DNA of 26,903 nucleotides from a virus. The notes below the pieces were generated by a model that was not told the origin of the DNA, ran no database searches, and saw only the letters and a program-made list of their open reading frames with translations. Location of the stretch: positions 1 to 26,903 of the IMG/VR virus record IMGVR_UViG_3300050821_001288, one strand, 5' to 3'. The translations under genes were made by a program, and so were the position numbers. Below, piece after piece: positions 14,389-22,441 of the stretch; within the stretch, counting starts at the first letter, position 1; the number at the start of each line of letters is the position of its first letter.

Positions 14389-14835
14389 GCCCATCGCAAA
14401 TAGTGAGGGAATGGTATTGAATGCCATGAGTCCTGTTAATAGGGTCATGAATGTTAGAACCATGACGATAGAGTAGACTCGTCTCGCTCTGTGAATACTC
14501 TTTTGATTCAATTCTGCAATCTCATGCTGAGACTTGGCTCGTTCATGCTTAATTGTTTTAGAGACAGTCTCAGCGAGTTCTATTCTCTTTCCTTCAACTT
14601 CCCGAGCGATTGCCTGCGTCTTCTCCTCTACCTTTTGAGCAACCTCAGCCGTCTTCTCTTCGATTTTCTGTGTAACTGCTTGATCTACTACGGCTTTTGC
14701 TGCCTCAATATTTTTTACTTCAAGGATTTGAACAATCTCAGCGGTCTTGCCAGCCATGAGCTTAGAACGAAGTTCGAGAATCTGCACTCGATCTTCTAGT
14801 TTCTTGATGGCATCTTCTACCTGATTATATGCCAT
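14338..14835 (-). CDS. Coiled-coil protein with two C-terminal membrane helices (165 aa)
   Basis: Residues ~5-115 are highly charged and helical. Residues 57-89 are three successive 11-residue units (KIEEKTAEVAQ, KVEEKTQAIAR, EVEGKRIELAE), a hendecad pattern typical of right-handed or straight coiled coils. Two hydrophobic segments follow at ~120-139 and ~143-164 with a short NTIPS turn between, leaving almost no tail after the second. This predicts a membrane-anchored helical rod, probably in the inner membrane with the coil in the cytoplasm. A ribosome site (AGGGAGAA) precedes the ATG. It follows two small membrane genes and may be in one transcript with them. The function is unknown; possibilities are membrane remodelling, lysis control or superinfection exclusion. 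Confidence 0.7.
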   Translation of the reverse strand: MAYNQVEDAIKKLEDRVQILELRSKLMAGKTAEIVQILEVKNIEAAKAVVDQAVTQKIEEKTAEVAQKVEEKTQAIAREVEGKRIELAETVSKTIKHERAKSQHEIAELNQKSIHRARRVYSIVMVLTFMTLLTGLMAFNTIPSLFAMGLLAVSFAVLVALIVGL

Positions 14836-14847
14836 ATGGCATTCTCC

Positions 14848-14994
14848 CTAGATAATAAAGCCTACAATCACCATGACAAGCACGACAATTAGGAGAAGGT
14901 TAATAAGTCCGCCATCATTTACTTGTGGGCCGATACCACCAAGTCTTCCCGTAAGGAGAAGAATCAGGATGATGACCAGAATGATCGTGATCAT
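14848..14994 (-). CDS. Small DUF3309-like membrane protein, 48 aa
   Basis: The protein is two hydrophobic helices separated by a Gly/Asn-rich turn: MITIILVIILILLL, then TGRLGGIGPQVNDGG, then LINLLLIVVLVMVIVGFII. This closely resembles the DUF3309 layout (MxTILLIILILLLIG, Gly-rich middle, second helix) found in many proteobacteria and their phages; their role is unknown. The ATG at 14994 directly follows the TAA of the upstream gene (TAAATG), so translation is coupled. Confidence 0.7.
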   Translation of the reverse strand: MITIILVIILILLLTGRLGGIGPQVNDGGLINLLLIVVLVMVIVGFII

Positions 14995-15174
14995 TTAGAG
15001 TCCGAAAGCTTTAGCTGTCAGGTAGACGCCCAATAGGACGAGGACGACGATGAGAACTGTCAACGCCATGGCAGGGACGGTGATATGCATCATTCCAATG
15101 AACCATACGATTAGGAAGTAGGCACAGAACAGTCCTAGTAGTTGAATTAGTAATTGTGCGATTGTTGCGAGCAT
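14995..15174 (-). CDS. Small two-helix membrane protein, 59 aa
   Basis: MLATIAQLLIQLLGLFCAYF plus LIVWFIGMM forms one long hydrophobic segment. After HITVPAM comes a second one (ALTVLIVVLVLLGVYL), ending with TAKAFGL. A strong ribosome site (AAGGAG) lies 5-7 nt before the ATG. It is first of a run of three membrane-protein genes behind the gp23 terminator. Family not recognised; a holin-like or membrane-modifying function is possible but unproven. Confidence 0.65.
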   Translation of the reverse strand: MLATIAQLLIQLLGLFCAYFLIVWFIGMMHITVPAMALTVLIVVLVLLGVYLTAKAFGL

Positions 15175-15279
15175 TGAAGTCTCCTTTATATAACTCGTAG
15201 CAGTAGTTGGGACTTTGCCTTTTCTAGTTAGGGTTCCTATCCCTATTTAATAAAACGCTGATGCCTCCCATTTTGTTCC

Positions 15280-15310
15280 AATAAAAAAGGAGGCCGAAGC
15301 CTCCTTTTAA
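15280..15310 (-). terminator. Rho-independent terminator after gp23 with UUCG tetraloop
   Basis: On the minus strand the stem GGAGGC, loop TTCG, GCCTCC is followed by TTTTTTAT, with flanking A/T pairs extending the stem to 10 bp (15285-15294 with 15299-15308). It lies about 30 nt after the stop of the major capsid gene. cUUCGg loops are common in T4-type terminators. Confidence 0.85.
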
Positions 15311-15337
15311 TAAAACCAATAATTTGGTTATGTAATC

Positions 15338-16741
15338 TTACATCAAGTTCTGGATGATTACTCGGTTGTAGAACAAGTTACTGTCCTGAACCAATGCACC
15401 AACGCCCTTTGTCAAGCCCTGTGCGAATGGATTTGCGACAACGCCGTAACGAGTCTTGAAACCAATCTTTGGCTGCAATGAGGTAGGATCGACAGCCTTT
15501 AGAAGCTGTAGAGGTACGTATGGGCAGTAGAAGATACCTGCGTCGAATGCGTTTGAACCCTTGAAGCCCATAACTGCATAGTCGCCTGTACTATAAGGGT
15601 CGATATAGACCTTATAACGTCCGTTTAGAACGCCTGCGAATGTGTTGCCCGTGTCATCGATCTGAAGATCATTCTGATCAAGACGAGGAGTGAACTGAAG
15701 AACGCCAGCGGCATTCAAAGCAGCAGCCACGTTACTTGAGCAAAGGATGACGTTACCCTTACCACGACGTGTGTTCTTGGCAATAGCGTTAGCCTCAAGG
15801 TCGAGACGGAACATCATACCCTTGAACTTCTCAACCAACCAACGACCATCAGAGTCAACGTCAAGGTTGAAGATACCCTGAGATGTTGTACCTGACTGAC
15901 AGCCTACTGAAGCTGTAACGACGATGGTACGAATGATTTCGCGGTTGATTTCAGCAAGTAGTTCTGCTGAAAGAAGATTGGTCAACTCTGACTCAACGTC
16001 AAGACCGTGAATTGCCTTCAAGTCCTGTGCGAGTTCGATTGAGTACTCAGCCTTCAAAGCGCGCTCACCAGCGGTGACCGTTGTCTTCTCGATTGAGATG
16101 CCCATCTCAGGAATTACTGAGTTGTTGTAACCAAGGTCTTCACCAAACGCAGTAGACATAGCCTGTGCGTAGTTGTAAACTGAGTTACCAGCATTGTTTG
16201 ACCAGCCTGGAAGACCAGAAAGGTTACCGTTCGCGCCGCCTGCGAATACCTGAGTACCGCCAGCAGTTGTGTTACCTGCGTAAGTAACACCAGCAACGTT
16301 TGAGGTTGAATTCGCGCCAGCGTATGTTGAGAAGCCTGTGTTTACTTCGTTGTAGAAGTTTTCAGTGCCTGTCATGTTGTTGTAACGTGTACGTAGAGCG
16401 AAGATCAAGCCAGTTGGGCCAGACATTGGCTGAACGCCGCAGAGGTCATAAGCAATGAGGTTAGGCATTGTACGACGAATAAGTGAGATCAAGATAGGAT
16501 CGAACGTGTCGATGTTACCTGCACCTGCTGTTGAAGAAGATGTGCCCATAACGTTTGTTGGCTGCTCTTCCGTCAAGAGATTCTCAGACTGCAAAATCTT
16601 CTTTGACTCAATCAAGAATGGCTTTGAGTTCTCAAGAAGCTGAGCAAGAATGCGCTGCTTGCGAATGTTGAGTGGAGCGTACCCTTCCTTAACAAGGACT
16701 GGTGACCAATCTTCCACTAGTTGCTTAATCTTAGTTGCCAT
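15338..16741 (-). CDS. gp23: Major capsid protein (T4 gp23-like), 467 aa
   Basis: This is the HK97-fold shell protein of the T4 family. Diagnostic stretches are IRRTMPNLIAYDLCGVQPMS with GPTGLIFALR, EMGISIEKTTVTAGERALKA with EYSIELAQDLKAIHGLD, and the C-terminal KIGFKTRYGVVANPFAQG. The N-terminal ~58 residues (IRKQRILAQLLENSKPFLIE, then LLTEEQ) correspond to the prodomain removed by the gp21 protease in T4. LTE at 56-58 matches the (L/I)-x-E cleavage pattern, so mature protein probably begins at residue 59 or 60. At 467 residues it is shorter than T4 gp23 (521). An AATAAATA site and AGGAGATT precede the ATG, and a strong terminator follows. It is very likely transcribed late and abundantly. 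Confidence 0.97.
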   Translation of the reverse strand: MATKIKQLVEDWSPVLVKEGYAPLNIRKQRILAQLLENSKPFLIESKKILQSENLLTEEQPTNVMGTSSSTAGAGNIDTFDPILISLIRRTMPNLIAYDLCGVQPMSGPTGLIFALRTRYNNMTGTENFYNEVNTGFSTYAGANSTSNVAGVTYAGNTTAGGTQVFAGGANGNLSGLPGWSNNAGNSVYNYAQAMSTAFGEDLGYNNSVIPEMGISIEKTTVTAGERALKAEYSIELAQDLKAIHGLDVESELTNLLSAELLAEINREIIRTIVVTASVGCQSGTTSQGIFNLDVDSDGRWLVEKFKGMMFRLDLEANAIAKNTRRGKGNVILCSSNVAAALNAAGVLQFTPRLDQNDLQIDDTGNTFAGVLNGRYKVYIDPYSTGDYAVMGFKGSNAFDAGIFYCPYVPLQLLKAVDPTSLQPKIGFKTRYGVVANPFAQGLTKGVGALVQDSNLFYNRVIIQNLM

Positions 16742-16773
16742 TTTAGTTTTAATCTCCTTGTTATCTTTTGTTT

Positions 16774-16782
16774 TTATTTATT
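16774..16782 (-). promoter_or_regulatory. Late promoter candidate AATAAATAA for gp23
   Basis: Minus-strand AATAAATAA between gp22 and gp23, 33 nt before the capsid ATG, with AAGGAGATT between. Confidence 0.7.
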
Positions 16783-16800
16783 ATTTGAAATCTTTTACCG

Positions 16801-17967
16801 TTAGATTAGGTTCGCAACGGCTGCAATACTAGGATTGCGTGTTGCGGTCTTCTCTACAGCGTCTACAACTGGAGCAGTCTCAGTTAGAATGCCTGAGTCA
16901 GGCTTTGCGCCGTCCTTCAAGAAACCTTCCTTGATTACTGCAACTTTAGCAGCGAACTTCTCTGCACCGTCGAACTCTACAGTCTCAAGAAGCTTAGCAA
17001 GCTGAGCCTTCTTTGGTAGTGTTAGACCCTCAGATAGCTTAGCTACCTCAACTGCCTTCTCCAATACAACGATCTTCTTTGTGAGTTCCATCTTCTCAGA
17101 TACAACCTTGTTGATCTTCTCTTCAAGTGACTGATTCTCAGTTACAACAGCTTCAAGGACGTTTACCTTGTCTTCTGGAACTTCAATGTATGACTCGATG
17201 AATAGACCCTGAAGCTTACCAAGGAATTCCATGGTAATCTCGGTGCGGAGTGTTGACACTGCATTGATCTTGTTCTCTTCAAGCCACTCGTTTGCTGTAG
17301 CATCGATGAACTCATCAAGCTTAGCAACTAGTGTCTCGGTCAAGTCCTTTAGGCCAGCCTCGATAGCAGTGTCATACTTCTCTTGAAGCTCAGCTTCCTT
17401 TTCAGTAATAGCTGCGAGAACTGCTGTCTCAAACAATGTGCCAAGCTTTGGTAGAATTTCTTCTGAAAGACCAGCTTCCTTGAATACTTCTTCTGTCTCT
17501 GTCTTTAGGAAGCCATGACCTTCAGCAGCAGATGGCTTTGCAACAATTGTTGCACGGTTGGCGTCAACCTTACCGTCTGTAGCGTGCTCTGGAGCACCAC
17601 CGATTTGAGCCTGCTGAGCGGCGAATACCATTGCTTCCAATGACTCTTCTGAAGCAGATGCGAGCGAACCAATAACAGACTTGATCCAATCAATGCGTGT
17701 CTTTGGGTTACCGTCAGCCTGAGCACCGGGAGCAGTTGTTGAAGTATGTGCAGTGATTGTAGCTTGAGCAGGCGTTGCGTCTTCTGTAAGCTCTACTTTC
17801 TCGACATCATAACCGTCTGAGTCTAGTAGACTGGCAAGCTCGTCATTTGACATTTCGTCAATGCGCTCGTCTTCCCAGTTGATACGGATTGTGTTCTCAT
17901 CAACTTCACTGACGATGCCAGTAACGTTATTTTCCTTATCCGTAACCATGAATGCCATATTTGCCAT
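16801..17967 (-). CDS. gp22: Prohead core scaffolding protein (T4 gp22-like), 388 aa
   Basis: This is the internal scaffold on which the gp23 shell assembles; in T4 it is degraded by gp21 before packaging. The C-terminal two thirds is a long helical, Glu/Lys/Ala/Leu-rich protein. It contains the family's conserved block LDEFIDATANEWLEENKINA, then LRTEITMEFLGKLQGLF. A coiled coil is predicted by composition at ~270-315 (NQSLEEKINKVVSEKMELTK). The N-terminal ~130 residues (acidic, then Ala/Thr-rich) are longer than in T4 gp22 (269 aa). Position between the gp21 and gp23 genes is the T4 order. The start has GGAGATT 7 nt upstream, and the promoter motif overlaps the gp21 stop. Confidence 0.93.
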   Translation of the reverse strand: MANMAFMVTDKENNVTGIVSEVDENTIRINWEDERIDEMSNDELASLLDSDGYDVEKVELTEDATPAQATITAHTSTTAPGAQADGNPKTRIDWIKSVIGSLASASEESLEAMVFAAQQAQIGGAPEHATDGKVDANRATIVAKPSAAEGHGFLKTETEEVFKEAGLSEEILPKLGTLFETAVLAAITEKEAELQEKYDTAIEAGLKDLTETLVAKLDEFIDATANEWLEENKINAVSTLRTEITMEFLGKLQGLFIESYIEVPEDKVNVLEAVVTENQSLEEKINKVVSEKMELTKKIVVLEKAVEVAKLSEGLTLPKKAQLAKLLETVEFDGAEKFAAKVAVIKEGFLKDGAKPDSGILTETAPVVDAVEKTATRNPSIAAVANLI

Positions 17968-17995
17968 TACTTCAATCTCCTAATTCTTTGTCTGC

Positions 17996-18007
17996 TATTT
18001 ATTTATT
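17996..18007 (-). promoter_or_regulatory. Late promoter candidate for gp22 (overlapping AATAAATAAATA)
   Basis: Two overlapping AATAAATA octamers on the minus strand. The gp21 stop codon (17999-18001) is inside the motif. It lies about 29-33 nt upstream of the gp22 ATG. Confidence 0.65.
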
Positions 18008-18667
18008 AAAGCGGAGGGTTTTCAGATAGTTCTCAATGAGAGCCACCTTCTTGTCTTCAATCTCCTTGAGAGACAATCTGGCAACTTCCTGTTTTAGTGC
18101 TTCTGACTTCTCAGCGAGGAATGTGCCATGCGACTCGTCATAGAAATACTCGACATTCTCCATGATTCCGGCCATAACTGCACCGTGTGCAGATGGATCA
18201 GACACTATGTCGGAAGGAGTGATAATGCGATAATCGCGCTGAACTTCAAGAAGTCCCTCACTGATTTCTCTAACAGAACCGACGCCACGTGAAGATGAAC
18301 CGAGACGACCACCAGACTCAAGAAGTCCCTTTGCGATCTGGCCCATAGGAGTGTTACAAATCAATGACTTGCCCATCCAATTTGTGCCATCCTTGAACAT
18401 CTCGACAATACGGTGAGATACGTTCTTGAGGTTAATTGTGGCACCTTCTGGATGATCCAATTCGCCCCATCCGCGCTCTTCCTTCATCTTGTCGTTCATC
18501 CAAGTCTTTACGGCTGGATCATGGAACTCAGAGCGGTAGATACGACCGTTGCGATTGCCTGCGTCGAACTCTAGGAAAAGACCTTTGAGGTAGTGCTTCT
18601 TGTCGGCACCTTCTCCCTCAACAACCAGTTGAACTGGATTTGCGATTTGCTCTGCTAGGAGTTTCAT
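17999..18667 (-). CDS. gp21: Prohead maturation protease (T4 gp21-like), 222 aa
   Basis: This is the serine protease of the herpesvirus-assemblin/T4 gp21 fold that cleaves scaffold, capsid and core proteins inside the prohead. Signatures are LKGLFLEFDAGNRNGRIY, WGELDHPEG with catalytic His72, and LGSSSRGVGS with the nucleophilic Ser in the S124-S126 run. The C-terminus contains TFLAE/K (residues ~182-187), which fits the (L/I)-x-E self-cleavage pattern. Length agrees with T4 gp21 (212 aa). The ATG follows the TAA of the 364-aa gene after one base, with no promoter motif in between, so it is read as part of the 229-aa/364-aa/gp21 transcript. Confidence 0.95.
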   Translation of the reverse strand: MKLLAEQIANPVQLVVEGEGADKKHYLKGLFLEFDAGNRNGRIYRSEFHDPAVKTWMNDKMKEERGWGELDHPEGATINLKNVSHRIVEMFKDGTNWMGKSLICNTPMGQIAKGLLESGGRLGSSSRGVGSVREISEGLLEVQRDYRIITPSDIVSDPSAHGAVMAGIMENVEYFYDESHGTFLAEKSEALKQEVARLSLKEIEDKKVALIENYLKTLRFNK

Positions 18668-18668
18668 A

Positions 18669-19763
18669 TTACTTCTTACCCTTTAGAACGATGGACTTGA
18701 CGAATGCAATTTTTTCTGCTAGGAAATCCTTGTCAGAAACTTGTATACATTTTTCGGACAGAGCCTTCTTTTCGGCAATGGTTGACAACCAAGGTAGTGT
18801 CTCGTTCTCGCCAACAGCCTTAGGCTTGGGGAACTCATAACCTTGACGACGAGAGAAGTCGTTCAATCTTTCTGCGCCCTTGTTCTTGTTGTGTAGGGCG
18901 TATCTCTTTGAAGGAGAAAGCTTGTTCTTCGCAGGATGATCAAGGACTACGCCCTCGCCAACCTTGCCCCAACCAGTCTTCGCACGGATGGCGAAGTCGA
19001 TTTCTTTTGCACGCTTGCCTGTAGCAGTTTTGTGAGCCTTATGAAGGTCTTCAAGACTATAACCGTCCCACATGCCTTTTTTTGACTTAGGAGTTTCGTA
19101 ATCAGAATCCCACTTTTCGTTTCTTAGGAAGTCAATGAATCCTTCTTTGAAAGCTGCCTTTTCTCGGCCACGCTTTTGCATTTCCTTGGAGAACTTTGAT
19201 AGACCTTTCATGTCGTTTGTGTCGTGAAGGTGACCCATGTTGACGCGTTGACGAGCAGCCCATGCACGCATTGCTGAGTGGAATGAAATCTCGCCTGTAC
19301 GATCTGGATCGGTTGGGTCGTCTTTACCCCACATTTGTTGGTCCATCTTCTGGCCCATTTTCTTGGTGTGATGAATTTCGATACCGCCGAGTTGATCCTT
19401 GCGGGTCATCTCTGCAACAAGCTCTTCCTTCACATGTTTCTTAGAAACAGGCTTCTCGTCAATGAAAGCACGCTTCTTTCCAAGTGTTCTCTTGAAAGAG
19501 CGTATATGAACTGATTCGTTTTTGGATGCTTTTGGATCGTATCCTGCGATAGACTGAGCCTCGTCGTTGCCGAAGTGAAACTTCTTGCGATTGAATACTT
19601 TAACAGACTTAGAAGCTGACTTGCCAGACATACCGTCATTGCCGTTGTTGGCAAGCTTATCAGCATTCACGTCATCTGTAGTGTCGCGATGAATATTGAC
19701 AAAGTTACGTTCGCCAGCGGGTTTTGGCGTAATTGATGTTAATGACGGATTAGTCTTAGCCAT
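18669..19763 (-). CDS. Basic prohead-core-region protein, 364 aa, unrecognised
   Basis: This occupies the slot between portal and protease where T4 has the small core proteins gp67 and gp68, but I see no similarity to either. It is strongly basic and Lys/His/Asn-rich throughout (for example NRKKFHFGND, KRTLGKKRAFIDEKPVSKKH, KSKKGMWDGYSLEDLHKAHK). This suggests binding to DNA or to acidic scaffold. The C-terminus contains DFLAE/KIAF near residues 346-354, a plausible gp21 cleavage site, so it may be processed with the core. The start ATG lies 22 nt after the preceding stop, with a purine-rich AGAAGAAAGAAGACC upstream. An internal or core head protein is inferred from position and charge only. 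Confidence 0.7.
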   Translation of the reverse strand: MAKTNPSLTSITPKPAGERNFVNIHRDTTDDVNADKLANNGNDGMSGKSASKSVKVFNRKKFHFGNDEAQSIAGYDPKASKNESVHIRSFKRTLGKKRAFIDEKPVSKKHVKEELVAEMTRKDQLGGIEIHHTKKMGQKMDQQMWGKDDPTDPDRTGEISFHSAMRAWAARQRVNMGHLHDTNDMKGLSKFSKEMQKRGREKAAFKEGFIDFLRNEKWDSDYETPKSKKGMWDGYSLEDLHKAHKTATGKRAKEIDFAIRAKTGWGKVGEGVVLDHPAKNKLSPSKRYALHNKNKGAERLNDFSRRQGYEFPKPKAVGENETLPWLSTIAEKKALSEKCIQVSDKDFLAEKIAFVKSIVLKGKK

Positions 19764-19785
19764 TTAACTGGTCTTCTTTCTTCTA

Positions 19786-20475
19786 TTAAACGGTTGTTCC
19801 GAGTGTACCTTCAGGTGAGAAGTCAGCAGCACGGTCGTCAGAACTTGTGACTGTAAGTGCAGGAGCCTTACCACCAGTCCAAGCTTTCTTCTCTGCCTTA
19901 GCAGATAGAAGCATACGTGACTTGCAGTTTACGCCTTCTTCCATGAAGTTGCCTTGAGTGTGGTTGAATACGAACTTCTTGAGTTCATCCTTCATCGCAG
20001 CAATGGTATCGGTGAGCTTTGGCTCTAGAGCATTTGCGAAGTGCTCAGCGAATGTAGCTGGCTTGTCTTCGAAAGCTGACTGGATCATGGCCAGAAGTGT
20101 CTTCTGGTATTCGTCGTCTGTAGTCTCCAAAGCAGGTACCTCGTCTACGTTCTCGTTGATTGACTCGTTCTGTAGGTTATCGCGGTGAAGAGCTTCCCAA
20201 TGTGAAGCAGCTTGCTTGCGGTCAGATGTAGAAAACATCTTGTGCCAAACATCTTTACCACCTGAATGCTTACCGCAACATGACATAGCAGCACGGTCAG
20301 CATGATAACCCCAAAGCTTTGTAGCCTTCTCGGAGTCATAAACGCCGTTAGCGTGCTTCTTTGCAAGGTTCTTTATAATAGGCTGGTGAGACTGCCTATG
20401 TAGGTCTTGGTCGTTATCAGCGTGCAATACAAGGTCACGTGCCCCTTTGCTCATTGCGTCCCAATCTTTTGACAT
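19786..20475 (-). CDS. Prohead-core-region protein with conserved phage 'QPIIKNL' domain, 229 aa
   Basis: Residues ~15-63 read NDQDLHRQSHQPIIKNLAKK, then GVYDSEKATKLWGYHADRAA. I recognise this pattern from small uncharacterised phage proteins ('ND.dLYR...QPIikNL.kK...G.Yd..KA.kL..y..d..a'), and its function is unknown. A Cys/His-containing stretch follows (SCCGKHSGGKDVW), then an acidic helical region (~105-165) and an Ala/Ser-rich tail. The gene sits directly behind the portal and ahead of the 364-aa and protease genes, under its own AATAAATA motif, so it is probably a head or core component. The ATG has AGGAGAA upstream. Confidence 0.7.
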   Translation of the reverse strand: MSKDWDAMSKGARDLVLHADNDQDLHRQSHQPIIKNLAKKHANGVYDSEKATKLWGYHADRAAMSCCGKHSGGKDVWHKMFSTSDRKQAASHWEALHRDNLQNESINENVDEVPALETTDDEYQKTLLAMIQSAFEDKPATFAEHFANALEPKLTDTIAAMKDELKKFVFNHTQGNFMEEGVNCKSRMLLSAKAEKKAWTGGKAPALTVTSSDDRAADFSPEGTLGTTV

Positions 20476-20501
20476 TTGTTCTTTTCTCCTTGAATATGAT
20501 A

Positions 20502-20510
20502 TTATTTATT
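20502..20510 (-). promoter_or_regulatory. Late promoter candidate AATAAATAA
   Basis: Minus-strand AATAAATAA 27 nt before the ATG of the 229-aa gene and just after the portal stop. It probably drives the 229-aa, 364-aa and gp21 genes. Confidence 0.65.
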
Positions 20511-20516
20511 AGATGC

Positions 20517-22367
20517 TTATTTTTTAGAGGCTTTCACCTTAGCGAGTCGTGCAGCTACGTCTCTGATCTTACGGGTATCCCCAGATGTTCTCTTTTCCTG
20601 AGGAATCTGGCCAATAGCCTTCAAGACACCCTGAGTAGGTGCAAGCTTCTCTTCGCGGTCCATTTGCTTCTGGGCCATCTTATCCTGCATCTGCATTTTC
20701 TGCATCTCGCCTGCTTGCTTCTGCATATCAGCATCATTCTGCTGCTGCTGCATTTCAGCTTCCTGATCCTGTATACCCTGCTCATGTGCCTGATCTTCCT
20801 GAGCCATTGCTTCTTCAGGGGTTGGTTGATTATAGATTGGATTCTGCATCTCTTCCATAATCTCCATTGTCATCTCTTCGATGTCATCGTCTGTTTGTTT
20901 GAAGATATTGCGACGGACCCAACGGTTTGAAACATACTTTCCAATGATGCCAGTTTGTGCTAGACCGTCATAGGACTGGACGCGCATCTGGAGGATTTGC
21001 TGATCCTTAAGCTCTGCGAAATGGTTGTCCTGGGCGAACTCGTACTTGATCTGGCGTTCAATTGACTCGAACTCTTCAAGTGACATGATCCCGCGAAGGA
21101 CGCATTGCTTCTTGAGGGTGTCGCGGAATAGAAGCGAGAAGTCGGACTGAATGCGCTTGATAAACTTGTTGAACTTGACTTCTGCTCTTGAAATCTCAGA
21201 TGAGTTACCGATGTCGAATGGGTCTGACTGAAGACGCTCAATAGGCACGTTCAATGAATTATATAATAGCTTCTGGAAGTACACGATGTCATCGATCTGA
21301 CCCAGTGTCTGGCCAGCGGGAAGGGTCTCTACCTTCGTTCCAGAGCCATCTGCACGGCGTGGAAGCCAGTAGTCTTCAGTCATTGTCAAGAACTTACGTG
21401 AGTCTTGGATGGCCCCTGTATCAGCGTCATAGATCAGCTTGTTCTTCTGGTTGATCATGATGTCTCGGACAGCTTGGTCAGCCTTCAATGGCGGCAAGCC
21501 AGTTACGTCAACGTACCAAACACGACGCTCAGGGGCACGTGCGAGGCGGTAGATGACCAACGAGTCTTCGATGGTCTTTAGCTGTGATAGGATTTTGATA
21601 GCCTTCGTTAGATATCCCAAGCCCATTGTGGTATTGGTATCTGATAGGCCAGATGGAACGTGGACAACTGAGTCCTTCGAAATACGGACGCCCTGAGTTG
21701 CCATGCCACCGAAACCAACTTGGTAAGGTGCCTTGGCAGCGAAACCACGGTCATTATATAGATAATAGAGAGTTTTGGTCTGGTGGACTGCGGCTACCGC
21801 ATTCATATCGGTACCACCCTCGATACGTTTTTGAGCTACCTCTTTGATTTCTCTAATCTTTCGAGGATCGACATAACGCATCTCCTTGATGCCTTCCTCA
21901 AGATGCTTAGGATCAGTCACCGCATGGTAATAGAGACGACCGTCAACGTACCAACGACGGAAGACCCAGTAACCCTTGCGATTGAAATCCAGCATCTCTA
22001 AGATTTCATTATGAAAATCCTGTAGGACGCGCTTGCCATTCTCGTCTAATATCTTGACATCCGAAAGATCAAGCTTGACAACATAGTCGTCTTCTGTTGT
22101 AATAGCTTCGTTAGTTATTTCATCAACGGCGTTGTCAATCTCGGTCTGGGTACACATGTCACGATATTTGGTGACAAGATCGGCCTCTGCCTTAATAACG
22201 CCCTGCATATCGAGGAACATGCCAGAAGTAAACGAAGAGGCAATAACTGCCGCTGTACTTTCTGAATCTCTATCAACGAATGAGATTGCTTGATTGGCAA
22301 CGGGTTCGTTCTTGAGGTAGGAGGGGTCTCTTCTAAAGAACTCAAAGCCCCAAATTTTCACTGCCAT
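20517..22367 (-). CDS. gp20: Portal vertex protein (T4 gp20-like), 616 aa
   Basis: This forms the dodecameric DNA entry and exit ring and nucleates head assembly. Family blocks are visible: TEIDNAVDEITNEAI, RRWYVDGRLYYHAV, LRYVDPRKIREIKE-type (MRYVDPRKIREIKEV), VHVPSGLSDTNTTMGLGYLT, RLARAPERRVWYVDVTGLPP and GSGTKVETLPAGQTLGQIDD, with FDIGNSSEISRAEVKFNKFI towards the end. It is longer than T4 gp20 (524 aa), mostly because of a C-terminal tail of about 100 residues. That tail has a Gln/Met/Glu-rich low-complexity segment (~515-575) and a basic end (ARLAKVKASKK). The start ATG has a purine-rich AAGGAAAACCA upstream, and an AATAAATAA motif sits 27 nt before it. Confidence 0.96.
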   Translation of the reverse strand: MAVKIWGFEFFRRDPSYLKNEPVANQAISFVDRDSESTAAVIASSFTSGMFLDMQGVIKAEADLVTKYRDMCTQTEIDNAVDEITNEAITTEDDYVVKLDLSDVKILDENGKRVLQDFHNEILEMLDFNRKGYWVFRRWYVDGRLYYHAVTDPKHLEEGIKEMRYVDPRKIREIKEVAQKRIEGGTDMNAVAAVHQTKTLYYLYNDRGFAAKAPYQVGFGGMATQGVRISKDSVVHVPSGLSDTNTTMGLGYLTKAIKILSQLKTIEDSLVIYRLARAPERRVWYVDVTGLPPLKADQAVRDIMINQKNKLIYDADTGAIQDSRKFLTMTEDYWLPRRADGSGTKVETLPAGQTLGQIDDIVYFQKLLYNSLNVPIERLQSDPFDIGNSSEISRAEVKFNKFIKRIQSDFSLLFRDTLKKQCVLRGIMSLEEFESIERQIKYEFAQDNHFAELKDQQILQMRVQSYDGLAQTGIIGKYVSNRWVRRNIFKQTDDDIEEMTMEIMEEMQNPIYNQPTPEEAMAQEDQAHEQGIQDQEAEMQQQQNDADMQKQAGEMQKMQMQDKMAQKQMDREEKLAPTQGVLKAIGQIPQEKRTSGDTRKIRDVAARLAKVKASKK

Positions 22368-22392
22368 TGGTTTTCCTTCTGAATTTGCTAGA

Positions 22393-22403
22393 CTTATTTA
22401 TTA
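22393..22403 (+). repeat. 11-bp direct repeat flanking the plus-strand cassette (copy 1)
   Basis: CTTATTTATTA, identical and in the same orientation to 23370-23380. Both copies contain the late-promoter motif, so the repeat may simply be that motif. Confidence 0.6.
22394..22402 (-). promoter_or_regulatory. Late promoter candidate AATAAATAA for portal
   Basis: Minus-strand AATAAATAA 27 nt upstream of the portal ATG, back to back with the plus-strand sigma70-type promoter (10 bp to its -35 box). Confidence 0.65.
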
Positions 22404-22412
22404 GGAGAGGGC

Positions 22413-22441
22413 TTGACAGGAGCTTCGACAAGTGCTACATT
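22413..22441 (+). promoter_or_regulatory. Strong sigma70-type (early) promoter TTGACA-17-TACATT
   Basis: Consensus -35 TTGACA at 22413-22418, a 17-bp spacer and -10 TACATT (22436-22441), followed 39 nt later by the ATG of the acidic protein. It is oriented against the late genes. Confidence 0.75.

Noticed and set aside
15238-15258. Minus-strand TTTTATTAAATAGGG as promoter of the membrane-protein genes
   Set aside because: It does not match AATAAATA exactly and no convincing -35/-10 pair was found; a promoter is expected here after the terminator but I cannot place it.
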